DNA of 64,000 nt, from NCBI RefSeq assembly GCF_040412425.1, contig NC_089743.1, positions 90,179,971 to 90,243,970 of the forward strand, written 5' to 3'. Below the pieces are notes generated by a model, which had not been told where the DNA came from, did not search any database, and saw nothing but the letters and a program-made list of their open reading frames with translations. Positions 1 to 11,849 of this stretch are shown piece by piece. How positions within the stretch are numbered: position 1 is the stretch's first letter; the number at the start of each line of letters is the position of its first letter. The translations under genes were made by a program, and so were the position numbers. The DNA comes from Macrobrachium rosenbergii. Lineage: Eukaryota > Arthropoda > Malacostraca > Decapoda > Palaemonidae.

Positions 1-1466
1 GTCTAGACATGCTTTGTCACCTCGAAAAGGTCATTACATCTGTCTAGTCTTATTAAAAAAAGGGAAGCCGAATAAGGAGGTGAAACTGGAGACCTGTGTG
101 TGTCATTAAATTTCGATTAGCAAATTTGAAATGTTCTTAGTGTGGCTGTCTCAAAATTTCAGATTCTGTACCACCCACAATGGTAGTGATGAAAAGGAAG
201 TTGGATTAAATGGTAATTGCTTTCTGATGCTGATCCAATTCAGGAAAAATTTCTCTTGCACTCTTTGCTAACTGGATCGGTTAACAGTAATTACAAAAAA
301 AAGAAAGCTCAGAATACAGTAAGAAAAAAAAATGTTTTTCCGTGGGATTTAAAAAAAAAGTTATTAGAATTAACTACTCTAGTTCTGATAAACGACAATG
401 AAGATTATTTCTGGAAAATGCTATCCACTCCCATGCGTATATATGCATAAATTTTTTTGTTTCATATTGACAGTCTAAGGTTCTGGGATTTTCTCCTGAG
501 AAATTGCAATAAGGTAAAAACAACAGATAAATTTAGCACTACGTTATTTGAGGAACTTCGTCACGTTCAGTACAGGAACATAGCATCAGGTAACATTTCT
601 TTCACTACACTATTTTCAACTTTGTTTTTCTACTAATTCATTATTTTCCCATTTCCAATTTTCAGTAAATCTGTTTCTTAAAGTAATTTACGTTTTTACG
701 AAGAGATTCTTGGAAGACATTAAACCGTCAGAAATTTTTTTCGTAGATCTGTGAAACGCAATCCCTTCTTACAAAATGACAGATATACGAAAACTGCTCA
801 CTGGTCTCACTCATGATTTTAATTGAGTGGATTTGCCCCTTTCCCAACACAAAAGCACAATCGTATAAAAGGAAAGAGGATCCGTCCCTCACTTTCCAAC
901 CTGAACTTTTTCAAATCTGTTATTCGTGACCTCAGCTATTCTGGCTCTGTAGTTAAGTAAATGAAAGGAGTCTAATACATTCAGTGCTGAAACCGGCCAA
1001 GCACTAGGCTTTCGGACAGTGACCCATAAACTACACCTAGCTTAGAGCAGACTATTTTCCTACATTATTTTTTATCAATAACAGCTATTTCGTAAAATAG
1101 ACTCAGCAGCATTGCCAAACAGAACTGGATGCAATTACAGACTTACGAAACGTCAATGCTGCTCCCTCATTTCTTGTTTTGAATTGGTGTGAATTCTTTC
1201 TCTCTGAAAATTTGCAATACTTTTTTTCCTAACTATTTTATATTCTGAAACCACATATTACAACCCATGAAATCTCATTACAGCGTAGATTGGTTATGAG
1301 TACGTGGGGGTATACTTTTTCTTTTCTCTTCTTATCTATTTATTTTAGTTATGAAATTTCCACGGTTTTTCGAAGGTTTTTTCGAAATGTTAATCAAAAC
1401 AAGAGGAAGAGTAAGAAGACGATGAAGAATCAACATTGTTTTATATCCACTATTAACCACATGGCT

Positions 1467-1468
<2 letters not shown>
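1..1468. other. unrecognised AT-rich stretch
   Basis: No gene or repeat family is recognised here. The one open frame above 70 codons (217-450, +) is lysine/asparagine-rich, runs over A-rich DNA and has no domain motif, so it is treated as chance. Confidence 0.5.

Positions 1469-1518
<50 letters not shown>
1469..1518. repeat. (GA)n microsatellite
   Basis: An uninterrupted run of about 25 GA dinucleotides. Confidence 0.97.
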
Positions 1519-1521
<3 letters not shown>

Positions 1522-1612
1522 TTCTTAGACCATAATTCTAGTAATTTGGGGTGGAGGGCGGTTCCTAATCCATATTCAAGTTAAACAACCTGAAGAAAAC
1601 GTGTAATATGAA

Positions 1613-1613
1613 C

Positions 1614-1674
<61 letters not shown>
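1613..1674. repeat. (ATT)n microsatellite
   Basis: About 20 uninterrupted ATT trinucleotides, one of several AT-rich triplet tracts in the window. Confidence 0.97.
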
Positions 1675-1676
<2 letters not shown>

Positions 1677-2592
1677 TTGCAATATTTAAAATAATCATTA
1701 GCTAAATTAAAACCTACAGCAGTTCTCTGGTAATATAATGCAAACAGCCTGTTCAAAAATATTCCAGTAATGGTAAAACAACACCAAGCTATCCGGCAGC
1801 AAATGATGAAAATATTCAAATAGCTGATTATTATCAGAAATTCAGAATCACTTAGGCCATACAAGCTTAATTCTATCTCGGTCTAAAAATACAACTTATC
1901 TTTCAGGCAGAATACTAATCTTCTCCTTTCCCTAGTAAGAGAAAAATATTCTACCATAGAATGGTTAATGCCTAATTTGTATTAGTATATCTCTATATAC
2001 AATGTTATAACCGAGAAATTCTATCGCCTATTAACGTTCAACACACTGATCAGGGTTACACACGATGATGATACCTTCACGTTTTGGGATAAGAGCAATT
2101 TAGATTTCTATGCAACTATAAGACTGTGCACAAAACGACATTATCAATTTATGAAATCAGGGTAGTCTAAAACTGGGTTTAAATGATTACTTGCTAAATC
2201 ATTTTTTTTAATCCCATATAAACAGTATATTTTCTAAAATATTTTGTCCACTACACAAAATATTAATCTCTCTCACATTTAACTACACGGCTTTATCACT
2301 TGCATTCAAAAGATTTGTACAGTAGGCCTAACTTTGTATTCACGACCGTTTTACCATAGTTCTCTAAGAAGTAGGACGTCTTCTTAACATCGCATTATTC
2401 TAAGATAACTCGTTGAATGAAGAGTGCACATTGACTACAGTCATAGGAATTCTTTTCCCCTCCCTCGCCATCGAAAGCGGCCCAAAATCACGCCGAGTAT
2501 CAAACACGGTCTAGGGTACATAGCCATTTCCTATCTTTTTATTATTTTGTTTACAGTTGGTGGTAAGTATTTATGAGGAGTTCTCTCAATAA
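1675..2592. other. unrecognised AT-rich stretch
   Basis: Unique-looking sequence with no convincing open frame and no repeat that I can match elsewhere in the window. Confidence 0.5.
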
Positions 2593-2593
2593 T

Positions 2594-2627
<34 letters not shown>

Positions 2628-2656
2628 GTGTGTGTGTACATATATAAATATAAATG

Positions 2657-2687
<31 letters not shown>

Positions 2688-2700
2688 GTGTGCGTGCGTG
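2593..2700. repeat. compound CA/TA/TG microsatellite
   Basis: (CA)n passes into (TA)n and then (TG)n, twice, so the tract is partly self-complementary. The open frames on both strands (2586-2822 and 2626-2877) mostly translate this tract and are not genes. Confidence 0.95.
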
Positions 2701-2877
2701 TATGTGAGTTTTGAACAAGTAAAATTCCAAATTTTCAACACTTCAAAACTACGTGCACTTCCCGTGTACAGCATAACAGATTTGTGCCAAGTCCAAGCGT
2801 TAATTATCGGCATACTTTTCAAGAAAGCCTGGAAATTGGTCTTGATAATGCCTTGTACCTGGTATTTTTTTTTTTAG

Positions 2878-3637
2878 AAGATAATTTAAGCGGTGGCACA
2901 GCGGGCCATTACCTGGAAACCATGAAGGCGGACTGGTCAGTCATCTATTAGCCTCTGGTACCTAAGTAAGGTGTTCGCTCGTGATTAGATTCGAACCCAT
3001 TTACAGCATTTCGGAAAACTGCAGAGAACTTCCAACAGTCTTTACAATCGAGAACGTGTTTCGTCGATATAAAACTGTGGTGAAACTCGAATAAAAAGGG
3101 GAAAAACCATCGCGACGAGCCCCAATGACATAATGCCCTTACTTGGAGTCCGTTATGAAAACTTTCGCATCAAGCGAGAGTCTGTAATTTGACGGATTGT
3201 TAATGGAAAATGAGGAGAGGGCTGACGAAAAACTCACAGGATCTCTGCCTCCGGGATATGCACCCTTTTTGCTGACGATATCTCCTAGTTCTGCTTTCAA
3301 GATGCTTGCTATGACATTAAGCGGATTTTTTCCCGTCGTAGTGAGTTTATGCGTTTAATGACATTCCATTGTTACCTCCAAGCCGCTTTTTCTTCGTTTC
3401 AGAAGTCCCAACTCTCCTAGAGAGTAATTAAGCTTTAGTTTTGTGTTGATTGCCAGTTCTTAATTCTCTATCGTTCTATTTCAATTTAAGTGTTATTTGA
3501 TAAATAAATCGTAGACGTTATTCTAAGGGAGAGATTACGTAAATTTATCTCCACAAAATCCGTAACATTACTTTTGTTTTCAAAAAGACGAATATGAACT
3601 AATGATGGTGAAAATATATAACACCACTTCTGTGGGA
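2878..3637. other. unrecognised stretch
   Basis: No gene seen. A short segment at about 2981-3000 reads on the minus strand like a Pol III B box (GGTTCGAATCT), but no A box lies at the right distance, so no SINE is called. Confidence 0.4.
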
Positions 3638-3769
3638 TCTCTCTCTCTCTCTCTCTCTCATTTGATATTAACGCCCTTAGCCTCTCTCTCTCTCTCTCTT
3701 CTTATCTACCTTCATTCATTTGACCTCACTTCACCTCTCTGTGCACTGGTTCACTTTACATTGTTTTCT

Positions 3770-3816
<47 letters not shown>
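3638..3816. repeat. three (CT)n tracts
   Basis: CT runs at about 3638-3659, 3682-3699 and 3774-3816 are separated by CT-poor spacers. The 74-codon frame across them is a serine/leucine translation of CT and is not a gene. Confidence 0.95.
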
Positions 3817-3819
<3 letters not shown>

Positions 3820-4036
3820 CGCCTAACAGTCAACAGGGAAATCCAGGGAGTTCTTCACGGTAAATAAAGTCTCGTTAATGAGCAAGCGTGTTCACTTCTT
3901 TTTCAGGACCCACGAAAACAATCAAGCAGTTCGCGTGGAAGGTGAAAATTTCAATTTGCTCGCTTGCTCATGCGGCAGTAACGGCCATTTGCGAGCAGAA
4001 GCCGACTGAGATATTCTCATCTAGCAGGTATTTTTG

Positions 4037-4037
<1 letters not shown>

Positions 4038-4115
<78 letters not shown>
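4038..4115. repeat. (TA)n microsatellite
   Basis: About 39 TA units, uninterrupted. Confidence 0.97.
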
Positions 4116-4117
<2 letters not shown>

Positions 4118-4322
4118 TGGATTTCTTTTTCAGGGGAAAAGTTTCCTGGGGGTGAGAAGTGATGGTATCAAAGATGCTTCTGATAATCCTGGTAATAATA
4201 ATTTCAGAAGCATTATTATTAATAATATATATTAGTGATTCTGACATCTCGATAATGACTATGACAAAAATAATACTGATTCATCTTGGAACGAATTAAC
4301 TCCAAAACGACAACACCAACAG

Positions 4323-4323
4323 C

Positions 4324-4356
<33 letters not shown>
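4323..4356. repeat. (AAT)n microsatellite
   Basis: About 11 AAT units; it produces poly-isoleucine frames on both strands. Confidence 0.95.
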
Positions 4357-4357
<1 letters not shown>

Positions 4358-6089
4358 GTGCTTTTGAAACCAATATCATTTAACGTCAGATTTTGCACTC
4401 CCAAGAAATCTAGCTTTGATAAATTGCAAAATCATTTATGCAACCTTTTTACAGTTCGTTTATTTTTTGTTCTGAACACATAATGAAGTAACTGTACTGT
4501 TTAATTCCATCTGGTATTGCACACGTTTCCTCAGATCTGGAAAGCTTCGAAGAGAACAGCTTCCATGAGAATCTGAGTATTTGACTTCCATGAGCGTAAT
4601 TTTCATTCAAACCGGATACTGTGTCCCATACGCTCTTAAGCCGCAAGTATCTAGTTTTAATATCAATGGTCATTCTGCGCCAGTTATCTTTTTCATTTGT
4701 TTGCAAATGTAATTTGAGGGTATGAGGTCTTAGATCACGTGAACCCAGAGCATAGTCTCGTTAATTATAGGGTCACTTGCCATAAACAAAGATTCATTAC
4801 CCATTGCTCCCTCCTCCGTAGGCTAATTATTGGGTGCGAAGGCCCCTTAAAGCCCAGGGTCGGAGAGTCAAATGAGCATCTGCAGGTAAAGTTACTCTAT
4901 CATCATCTTCATCTTTGACCGTCGATTATAATTTCTGTGTGGGGCCGACGGCATTGGCAACTCCTCGTGTTCTCAAATACTCAGGTCTAGATGGAAAAAG
5001 AGAAAGGATAGATTAAGAGGAAGGAAGTGACACTTAATGAACCGATCAATTCAGGTGTTACAAACCTTTGGCTAATGAGCGTGAGAAGAGATGGCCCACT
5101 GGGTGTTCCACGCCACCTAGGAGTAGGAGGTGCTTCAAAAGTCTTCAGTAAACACGCTTCTTCTAATGAGTGCGCTTAAAGGTGCAATCAGTAAGAACTA
5201 AAGACTGACTTTATTTTTTTCATTATGGGCCAAGGCAAGTAGATTTTCCGTTTAAAATATCGTTTTTCATTAAAGTTATGAATCAAAAGGATATTACGCT
5301 TCTTTCTGCATTAAGTTAGTGGTGCTTCATACAACTAGCTAAAAAAATACACTATAAGGTCCTTCTGATCTTTTACAAACCACAGTAAACAGATGGTCAA
5401 ACTTTTTAACTATGCTTGATTTTATTCTCCACTCTTTTGTAGCTCTTTTTACAGTATCTATCATTCTCAACTTTCAGAAGGACATCTTTTTTTATAATTT
5501 AGAATATTTTCGCAAATAACTCAATGTCATAATATCTAAGACAGTAATATCTGGTTTGGCCTACATACTGTTTGCAAATGGGGATAACCATCTAACCTCC
5601 AAGGAGTGACAGAAGAAAGCGTTTAGCCCATAATAGCTCACGCCAGAATGAATAAACAATAAACAATACTAACTATTATTCTCCACACACACTCAAAATC
5701 AGTAACGGACCTAACTTCGGATATTTATAAAACTGGGGATTCGAACGTGTGGTATCGTATTTGGTCCTATGAGAACTGGAAAGATAGGCGTATGAACAAG
5801 ATTTATTGACATAGAGAAACTAATGAGTCGTTAATGAAAGGCTAACCAGCGGGGGTTGAGGATTACCTCGTCGAGGCCCTCTCGTTTTAATTATAGGCTG
5901 CAGCGAACCGAGAGCGAACCGTGGAAGGGTGCAGAACAAGGACTAAGCACATGATTCTGGAATCTCTGGAATCTACGTTTTCAGCTATTTTTCGACCGCA
6001 GCGGATTGGGCAACTTGGAATAACGTTTTTGGAGGAATAGATAATTGACTCTTTTAATATACCTACCTACGTCAGAGTTCACTTAAGAC
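4357..6089. other. unrecognised stretch
   Basis: No gene or repeat recognised. A short shared string (ttacctcgtcgagg) at about 5865 recurs at about 10413, but the similarity does not extend. Confidence 0.45.
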
Positions 6090-6152
6090 CTTTCCAGATT
6101 CCAGAGTAAGGTTTCCAGATTCCAGAGTAAGGTTTCCAGATTCCAGAGAAAG
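6090..6152. repeat. 21-bp tandem repeat, three copies
   Basis: Three head-to-tail copies of a 21-bp unit built on tttccagattccagagtaag. The third copy has one substitution near its end. Confidence 0.9.
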
Positions 6153-8369
6153 GAAATTTTCATTATTCCATAGATATACAGTAATCCTTGTGTAGCAAGA
6201 TCTTGTATCTTTTGACTTTACGTGACTATATATAAATATATGTAACGACTAGAAGACTATGCCTATGACAATTTCACGTATCAATCTATCTATCACTTTT
6301 ATTATTCCCCAGTAAGAATATGAGGATGAGAAAGACCACGATAAAATCACTTTGATTGTAACAGTTTTCTTTCCTCCTCTCTGGTCTCAAGACCCAATCA
6401 TAGTTCTCATTCACTATCAAAGAAAAAAGAAAACTCAATAACATACGCTTTTTTAAGAGCTACAAGAATTGATTTACACTAAAGCCTCTGGCAGCCCCGG
6501 TCCTCAGAAGAAAACAGCCCTAACGAAACAAGAAGAGAGGAAAGAAAGGAAGGAAAGTGGGGATTCACTGCAAATGAAGCTGTGGACCTGCTGGGATGTG
6601 CAATTAAAAAAAGTAATATACTGTGGCATTCGGATGTGTTAGTTTACGTTAAATATCTTCAGCCTCAGGGAAGCTATAGTCTAGAGTCTTTACATAGCCT
6701 ATGCGGTTTGATTAATAAACAAGAGAATGTTACTTTGTGGTACATTATTCTACATGTTGGGAGTCTGTATAACAAACCAGGAGAGCTGGCGAATGAATAA
6801 ATTAACAGAATTGAAGGTCTTTTGCAAATGTTCTGAAGTTACAACATAAATGTTTCAATGGTATTCTCTAGCAACAACAAGTATTACGGGCCATCTAATG
6901 ATAAAACAAGTTTGGAAAGAATTGGTAGAAATCGTAAGGCGGCAAAGCAATAAATGACATTGTAAAAAGGTACTTCCTTTGACAAGTAAATCTTAAAAAG
7001 GATACCTCCTTTGATAATTAAATCTTATAAATGTTAATTACTACCAGGTGCAATAAAAAAAAAAAGATGAGCAAGTGCTATGCATGAATAGAAATAAGCG
7101 TAATCACCCGAACAATAAATGACATATCTCATGGTATACCAAAATTCGGTTTGTTGACAGTTTCGAATTATTGCGCCCATGGTGGAATTACAAAACGTGT
7201 AAAATTCCTACTCCTTCCACGATTTAAAGTTTGTCAAAAGCAAAGAACGCCAAAACAAATATGGCATCGCAGGGAAGCACCGTTTTTTATACTCAAGTAT
7301 CCCAAAATTAGGAAGACGCGAATGTGTTCTACCAGGGCGATGAAAAATATTACGGGATGCCATGTTCCTAACGAGTATCATATACTATTCGAGAGTTTTT
7401 GTAGGCTTGTTGCCCAAATCTCTATATAACTCATGATCTCAGCTGCATCACAAACGATTCGCGTCGTATAATCTGAATATACGAGACGGAGATGCAATCA
7501 GATAACTTTAACAGAAGCAATCAGTGGCGATATGAAAAGATATTCTATACTCACTTACCCTTACGTATACTGGTTTATCGTTTCTGACGAATTAATATCA
7601 CCGCCGAATATCGCCCCGTTATCTTCCGCAGAAGTCAGCAGAGAACTTTGTCCAGAGTAGTTGTTTGCGACTGCCGTCCTTTCAAGACGATAACTTGGGC
7701 TTGTGTCTCGTCCCTAACATCCTTGTAAGGATCATTGCTCGCAATCCTTCCCGTAGGATCCGCAGCACTTGCGGAATAGTGGGTGAAAATCCACTCAAGT
7801 TGGTTGATTGTTTGGTCTTACTAACATTCCTCAACCTTCAGCGAGGGAGCTTTAGAGATGTAAATGGGCTGGAAGATGTTGCTTTTCAGGTATGCAAATG
7901 AGCTTATGAGAGGGTAATTGTTGTTATGGGTTGAAGGAGATTCTCTGTTCGTTACATTTTATTAATTTCCAGATGGTCATTTTCTTTTCTGTTAATGTAA
8001 ACATGAATAATGTGTAAGTTAGCAGAGGTATGGATCTGGTAACTTAGAAGCGCAATTTTACTTAATATGGAAAAATACAGATTTTGGTTCGTAAAATGAA
8101 TTATATCGCGTAGAATACAATGGAATTATACTGTTTTATATAATAGTACAAACACATATATATATGCCAATGTATACATAATTATGTAACCGAAGAAAAC
8201 AAAATTAAATGGCCGTTTATATCTGTACGTTACAAGCATATATATGTATGTTTTCACAATTATAAATAAACATAGACATGAATTTTTGTCACATACACCG
8301 CGACATCTTCTGTAGTCACAAACATTAAGGTACAAATCTCAGAATAAACACATAAGGGGATTTGGTAGT
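6153..8369. other. unrecognised stretch
   Basis: No supported gene. The 78-codon frame at 7665-7901 lies in slightly GC-richer DNA and ends at a CAG/GTATGC donor-like junction, but it has no domain motif and no partner exon. Frames at 6582 and 7151 are likewise unsupported. Confidence 0.45.
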
Positions 8370-8442
8370 GATAAGCGATCCGTCACCAGGGGGACTCGAA
8401 CCCATTCGGTGGTTCATGCGCCCCTATGACAGATTGCTTATC
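8370..8442 (-). other. tRNA-like hairpin segment, probable SINE fragment
   Basis: On the minus strand the segment contains a strong Pol III B-box-like string (GGGTTCGAGTCCCCC, about 8391-8405). It is enclosed by inverted arms at 8370-8385 and 8427-8442 that pair over 14 of 16 positions. No full cloverleaf can be drawn and no SINE body is recognised, so this is a tRNA-like fragment and not a tRNA gene. Confidence 0.5.
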
Positions 8443-8645
8443 GTTAACACACTCCCCTAGTGTGTATTAATCCGAGGTTTAACGAATTTGATATAAAACG
8501 ACGTTTGTATCCAATTGTTCGTGAATATATACATGTACAAGTACATAAATGATATATACAGTATATATGTGTATATAAATAATATATAATGTATAAACTA
8601 TACATTTTTACAAAATTTAGTATTAAAGAATGTATATCCGAATAC

Positions 8646-8647
<2 letters not shown>

Positions 8648-8738
<91 letters not shown>
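8648..8738. repeat. (GA)n microsatellite
   Basis: About 45 GA units; it gives a spurious Arg-Glu frame. Confidence 0.97.
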
Positions 8739-8741
<3 letters not shown>

Positions 8742-9227
8742 TTGAAAGTCGTACTTTTGTAACAGCAAGACGCCTCCTGATTTCCAATTCTATTACTATT
8801 TTACATTCCTCTGCACCTTAGAATTGCAACTTACGAATCTGACTCGCTTTATTACTATTTTATAGCCATCCAAGCGGTTAACATGGTCGTTTGCGCATTC
8901 AGATGCTAAATGCGCACTCGACAGTCTTGCTTTGTGTTCGCCAGATATCCACGCGCCACTATCTTACTCTCTGAATAATAGATTTCTTATATTGCATGAG
9001 TCTAACTGTCGTAATCATACATGTTCATCAGTGAGATTGGTGTTGTCGGTACAGATATCAACATCATTTTCAGTCTACATTCAGTGAATGTCAGAAAGAT
9101 AATAAATAAAGTCGAATTGATATAACTGAATTCCATATCTTTGTTCTAGCATTGCTACAGCTGATCCCCACGATGTTATTCTTCTAAAAATGAAATACTG
9201 ACGGTTGGTATTCTTTATATATATAGC

Positions 9228-9230
<3 letters not shown>

Positions 9231-9301
<71 letters not shown>

Positions 9302-9363
9302 GTATATATATATAAAGTTATATATATACTATAATCAATCATTATATATATATATATATATAT
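9231..9363. repeat. (TA)n microsatellite, interrupted
   Basis: A long TA run (9231-9295) is followed by TATG-interrupted TA and a second run at about 9342-9363. Both strands give Tyr-Ile frames. Confidence 0.96.
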
Positions 9364-11204
9364 GTTTCTCCCTTTGGACTGTGTATCGCTGTCTTTATTA
9401 TAAATCACGTTACGACTTCTTTATTTCGCCGACATGAATCCACGTTCTTTATTTATTTAGCCAGTTCTTTACTTTCTTAATCATCGAGTTTTTAAACTTT
9501 TTATATCATTAATTCTTATTCATAATTTTGCAAAATCAGAATATTATATATTTTCAAGTTTTGATCAACTCACATTTTTGCAAGTCTAGGAATGCTCCGT
9601 GATAATGATGGCTGGACAGTACGGTTCGAATATGTCCATTCTCAGGATTAACCTTAACCTCGAAGTTAATCCTGGAAGTATACTTTTTTTGGGTCAAGCT
9701 TAAATACCGCCCTCGGTAAGGTGGAAAACGTATCAACGCCGCTAATTACAGGAAAGTCTCAACTTTTCGCAGGCTTGGCGGAACGGTTTGGGAACGTTCA
9801 GCTAAATCCAGGTTAAATCTTACTGTACTTCCGCTAATATATGCGGTGAATTAGGTACATGGTACTTAACGGATTGCCATGCATTGCAACGAGAGTGGAG
9901 AAGAGCAACGGGCTGATAAAAACCATTCCTAATGACTTGATAAAAACCGGATGGGTAGAACCCAGTGAACTCAACCGAAGCTGCGTAAGTCTTCAGAAAA
10001 CACCGTAAGGTTATTTACCAGCGATTCTTTCCTTTTTTTTACTAACTCACGCTGTTCACACCGAAGCGATGACATTCTGAGAATTCCTATTTATCTCTGG
10101 GAAATACTCCAAGGATTTCAACTTCCTACAGAATTTTTTTTTTATGGAAGGTAGGGGAGGGGGCGCCCCCATGCACGGTGTTCACACCTATTATTTCTCT
10201 CCTATTCTATACGTGTCTTAAGTTTTCATATATATCAGAATCTGCAAGATTCACTAAGAAATATAATATTAGTTTCCACTTGTTTTTCGTGTTGCTACCA
10301 TTTTGCATCGGCCTACTCGTCTACTGTATAATGACAAAATTATTTAATAAATTTTGCTCATCTAGTTTTCTCTAACATTTTCAATTCATGAATCACATTT
10401 AACAGTATCGAGCGTTACCTCGTCGAGGGCCTCACCTAAAATTCATGGTCTTCTAAAATAATGATGCCGTTGTTTCATGGTCATCCCTTGGAGGGTTCTA
10501 CTTACAGTGTGCCTTGGGTGTCTAACTGTAAACGGTACTAAACATTCCTTGCTTTTTGTGTTTGTTACTTTCGTTCGTAACCTTTCCAAATTCCTCAAGT
10601 TGCCCTTGCTCCAGTTTTTCCGAAAATATTTTTGTTGTTTCAAATACGGTTCTAATCATTAAATTGGTCCAGTAACCATAACGTACGCAGTTAGCAGCAG
10701 TTGACATTCCCGTAATTCCTGTTATATCCCCTCTTAAGGCACACGATTGGCTAGAGATGGATTTCAGTTTTTTTCAGTCAGCTATATGCTAAGTAATGTA
10801 TCTAAGCTTTACTGCTTTTTTTATTCTTTCTATGAATTTCGTTTATATTCTCTTATTGACTGCATCTTATTTGTTTTCATTTCCACAAAAGAGTTAATAA
10901 GTTTAATAAGTTTTACTTCCCCGGGTCCATTCTTCTTCTTCTTCTTCGTTTTAACGCGCTTTTTCCCATTTTTATATGGGGGTAAGCACGATGCCTTCTT
11001 TTGAAGGACTTTGATTTGGCGGTCCATTACTTTCCGGAAATATTCGATCCATTCATTAATGACTCACTGCTGCTGTGCTTACAGTGGTCCACTGACATTC
11101 TTATTCTCAGGCAGACTTTATGCTGGAACCGATTAACCATTATACCTCCTTGTATTGATTTAATTTTAGAAACATCGTTCGCTCTATAATTCCATAGGTT
11201 TGTA
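9364..11204. other. unrecognised stretch
   Basis: No gene seen. Overlapping short frames on both strands at 10443-11027 cover T-rich or A-rich DNA, including a TTC run near 10930, and show no motif. Confidence 0.45.
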
Positions 11205-11206
11205 TA

Positions 11207-11847
11207 TGTTATAGGGAATATGTGATATCCAGGGATTTCACGAAATCCCTAGGGATTATGCGAAACGACCAATTCGCTTAGGAACGTTTGATCCCCAATG
11301 GCTAGTACTAAACACGCGAAACAGTGATTCATCTACGCTGTTTTGCCGTGTTTAGTACTAGCCCCTGGAGGCTCAAATGTATTTTCCTTGTCTAGTACTA
11401 GCCCCTGGGAGGTAAAATGTCCCAAAGTACATTTGATCCCCAGGGGCTAGTACTAAACACAGCGATACACATTTGACGCCCCAGGGTCTAGTACTAAACA
11501 GAGCGGAACACATTTGACGCCCCAGGGGTAGTACTAAACACAGCGGAACACATTTGACGCCCCAGGGTCTAGTACTAAACACAGCGGAACACATTTGACG
11601 CCCCAGGGGTAGTACTAAACACAGCGGAACACATGACGCCCCAGGGACTAGTACTAAACACAGCGGAACACATTTGACGCCCCCGGGGCTAGTACTAAAC
11701 ACAGCAGAACACATTTGACGCCCCAGGGGCTAGTACTAAACACTGCAAAACGGTGTAGATGAATCACTGTTTCGCCGTGCTTAGTACTAGCCCTAGGGGA
11801 TCAAATGTTCTTAAGCGAACTGGTCGTTTCACATATTCTCTATAACA
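11207..11847. mobile_element. palindromic TA-flanked MITE-like element
   Basis: The two ends are inverted copies of each other. Both start TGTTATAGRGAATATGTGA reading inwards, and both continue through the same order of blocks (AACGACCARTTCGCTTA, then TTTGATCCCC, then GAAACAGTGATTCATCTAC) for over 100 bp. A TA dinucleotide abuts each tip (11205-11206 and 11848-11849), as expected for TA-targeting DNA transposons. The left arm has a 38-bp insertion (11226-11263) that is itself palindromic. The centre is a tandem array (separate entry). No transposase is encoded, so this is inferred to be a non-autonomous element. Open frames through it are array translations. Confidence 0.75.
11430..11748. repeat. 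~40-bp minisatellite inside the palindromic element
   Basis: About eight head-to-tail units of about 40 bp share catttgacgccccaggg and then ctagtactaaacacagcg. Two further units in the opposite orientation lie at about 11338-11419, and the same block recurs inverted in the right arm. The array therefore looks like an expansion of the arm-proximal sequence. Confidence 0.9.
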
Positions 11848-11849
11848 TA

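Noticed and set aside
7665..7901. Possible exon ending at a CAG/GTATGC donor-like site
   Set aside because: No acceptor-bounded partner, no motif, and the antisense is almost as open; donor-like strings are common by chance.
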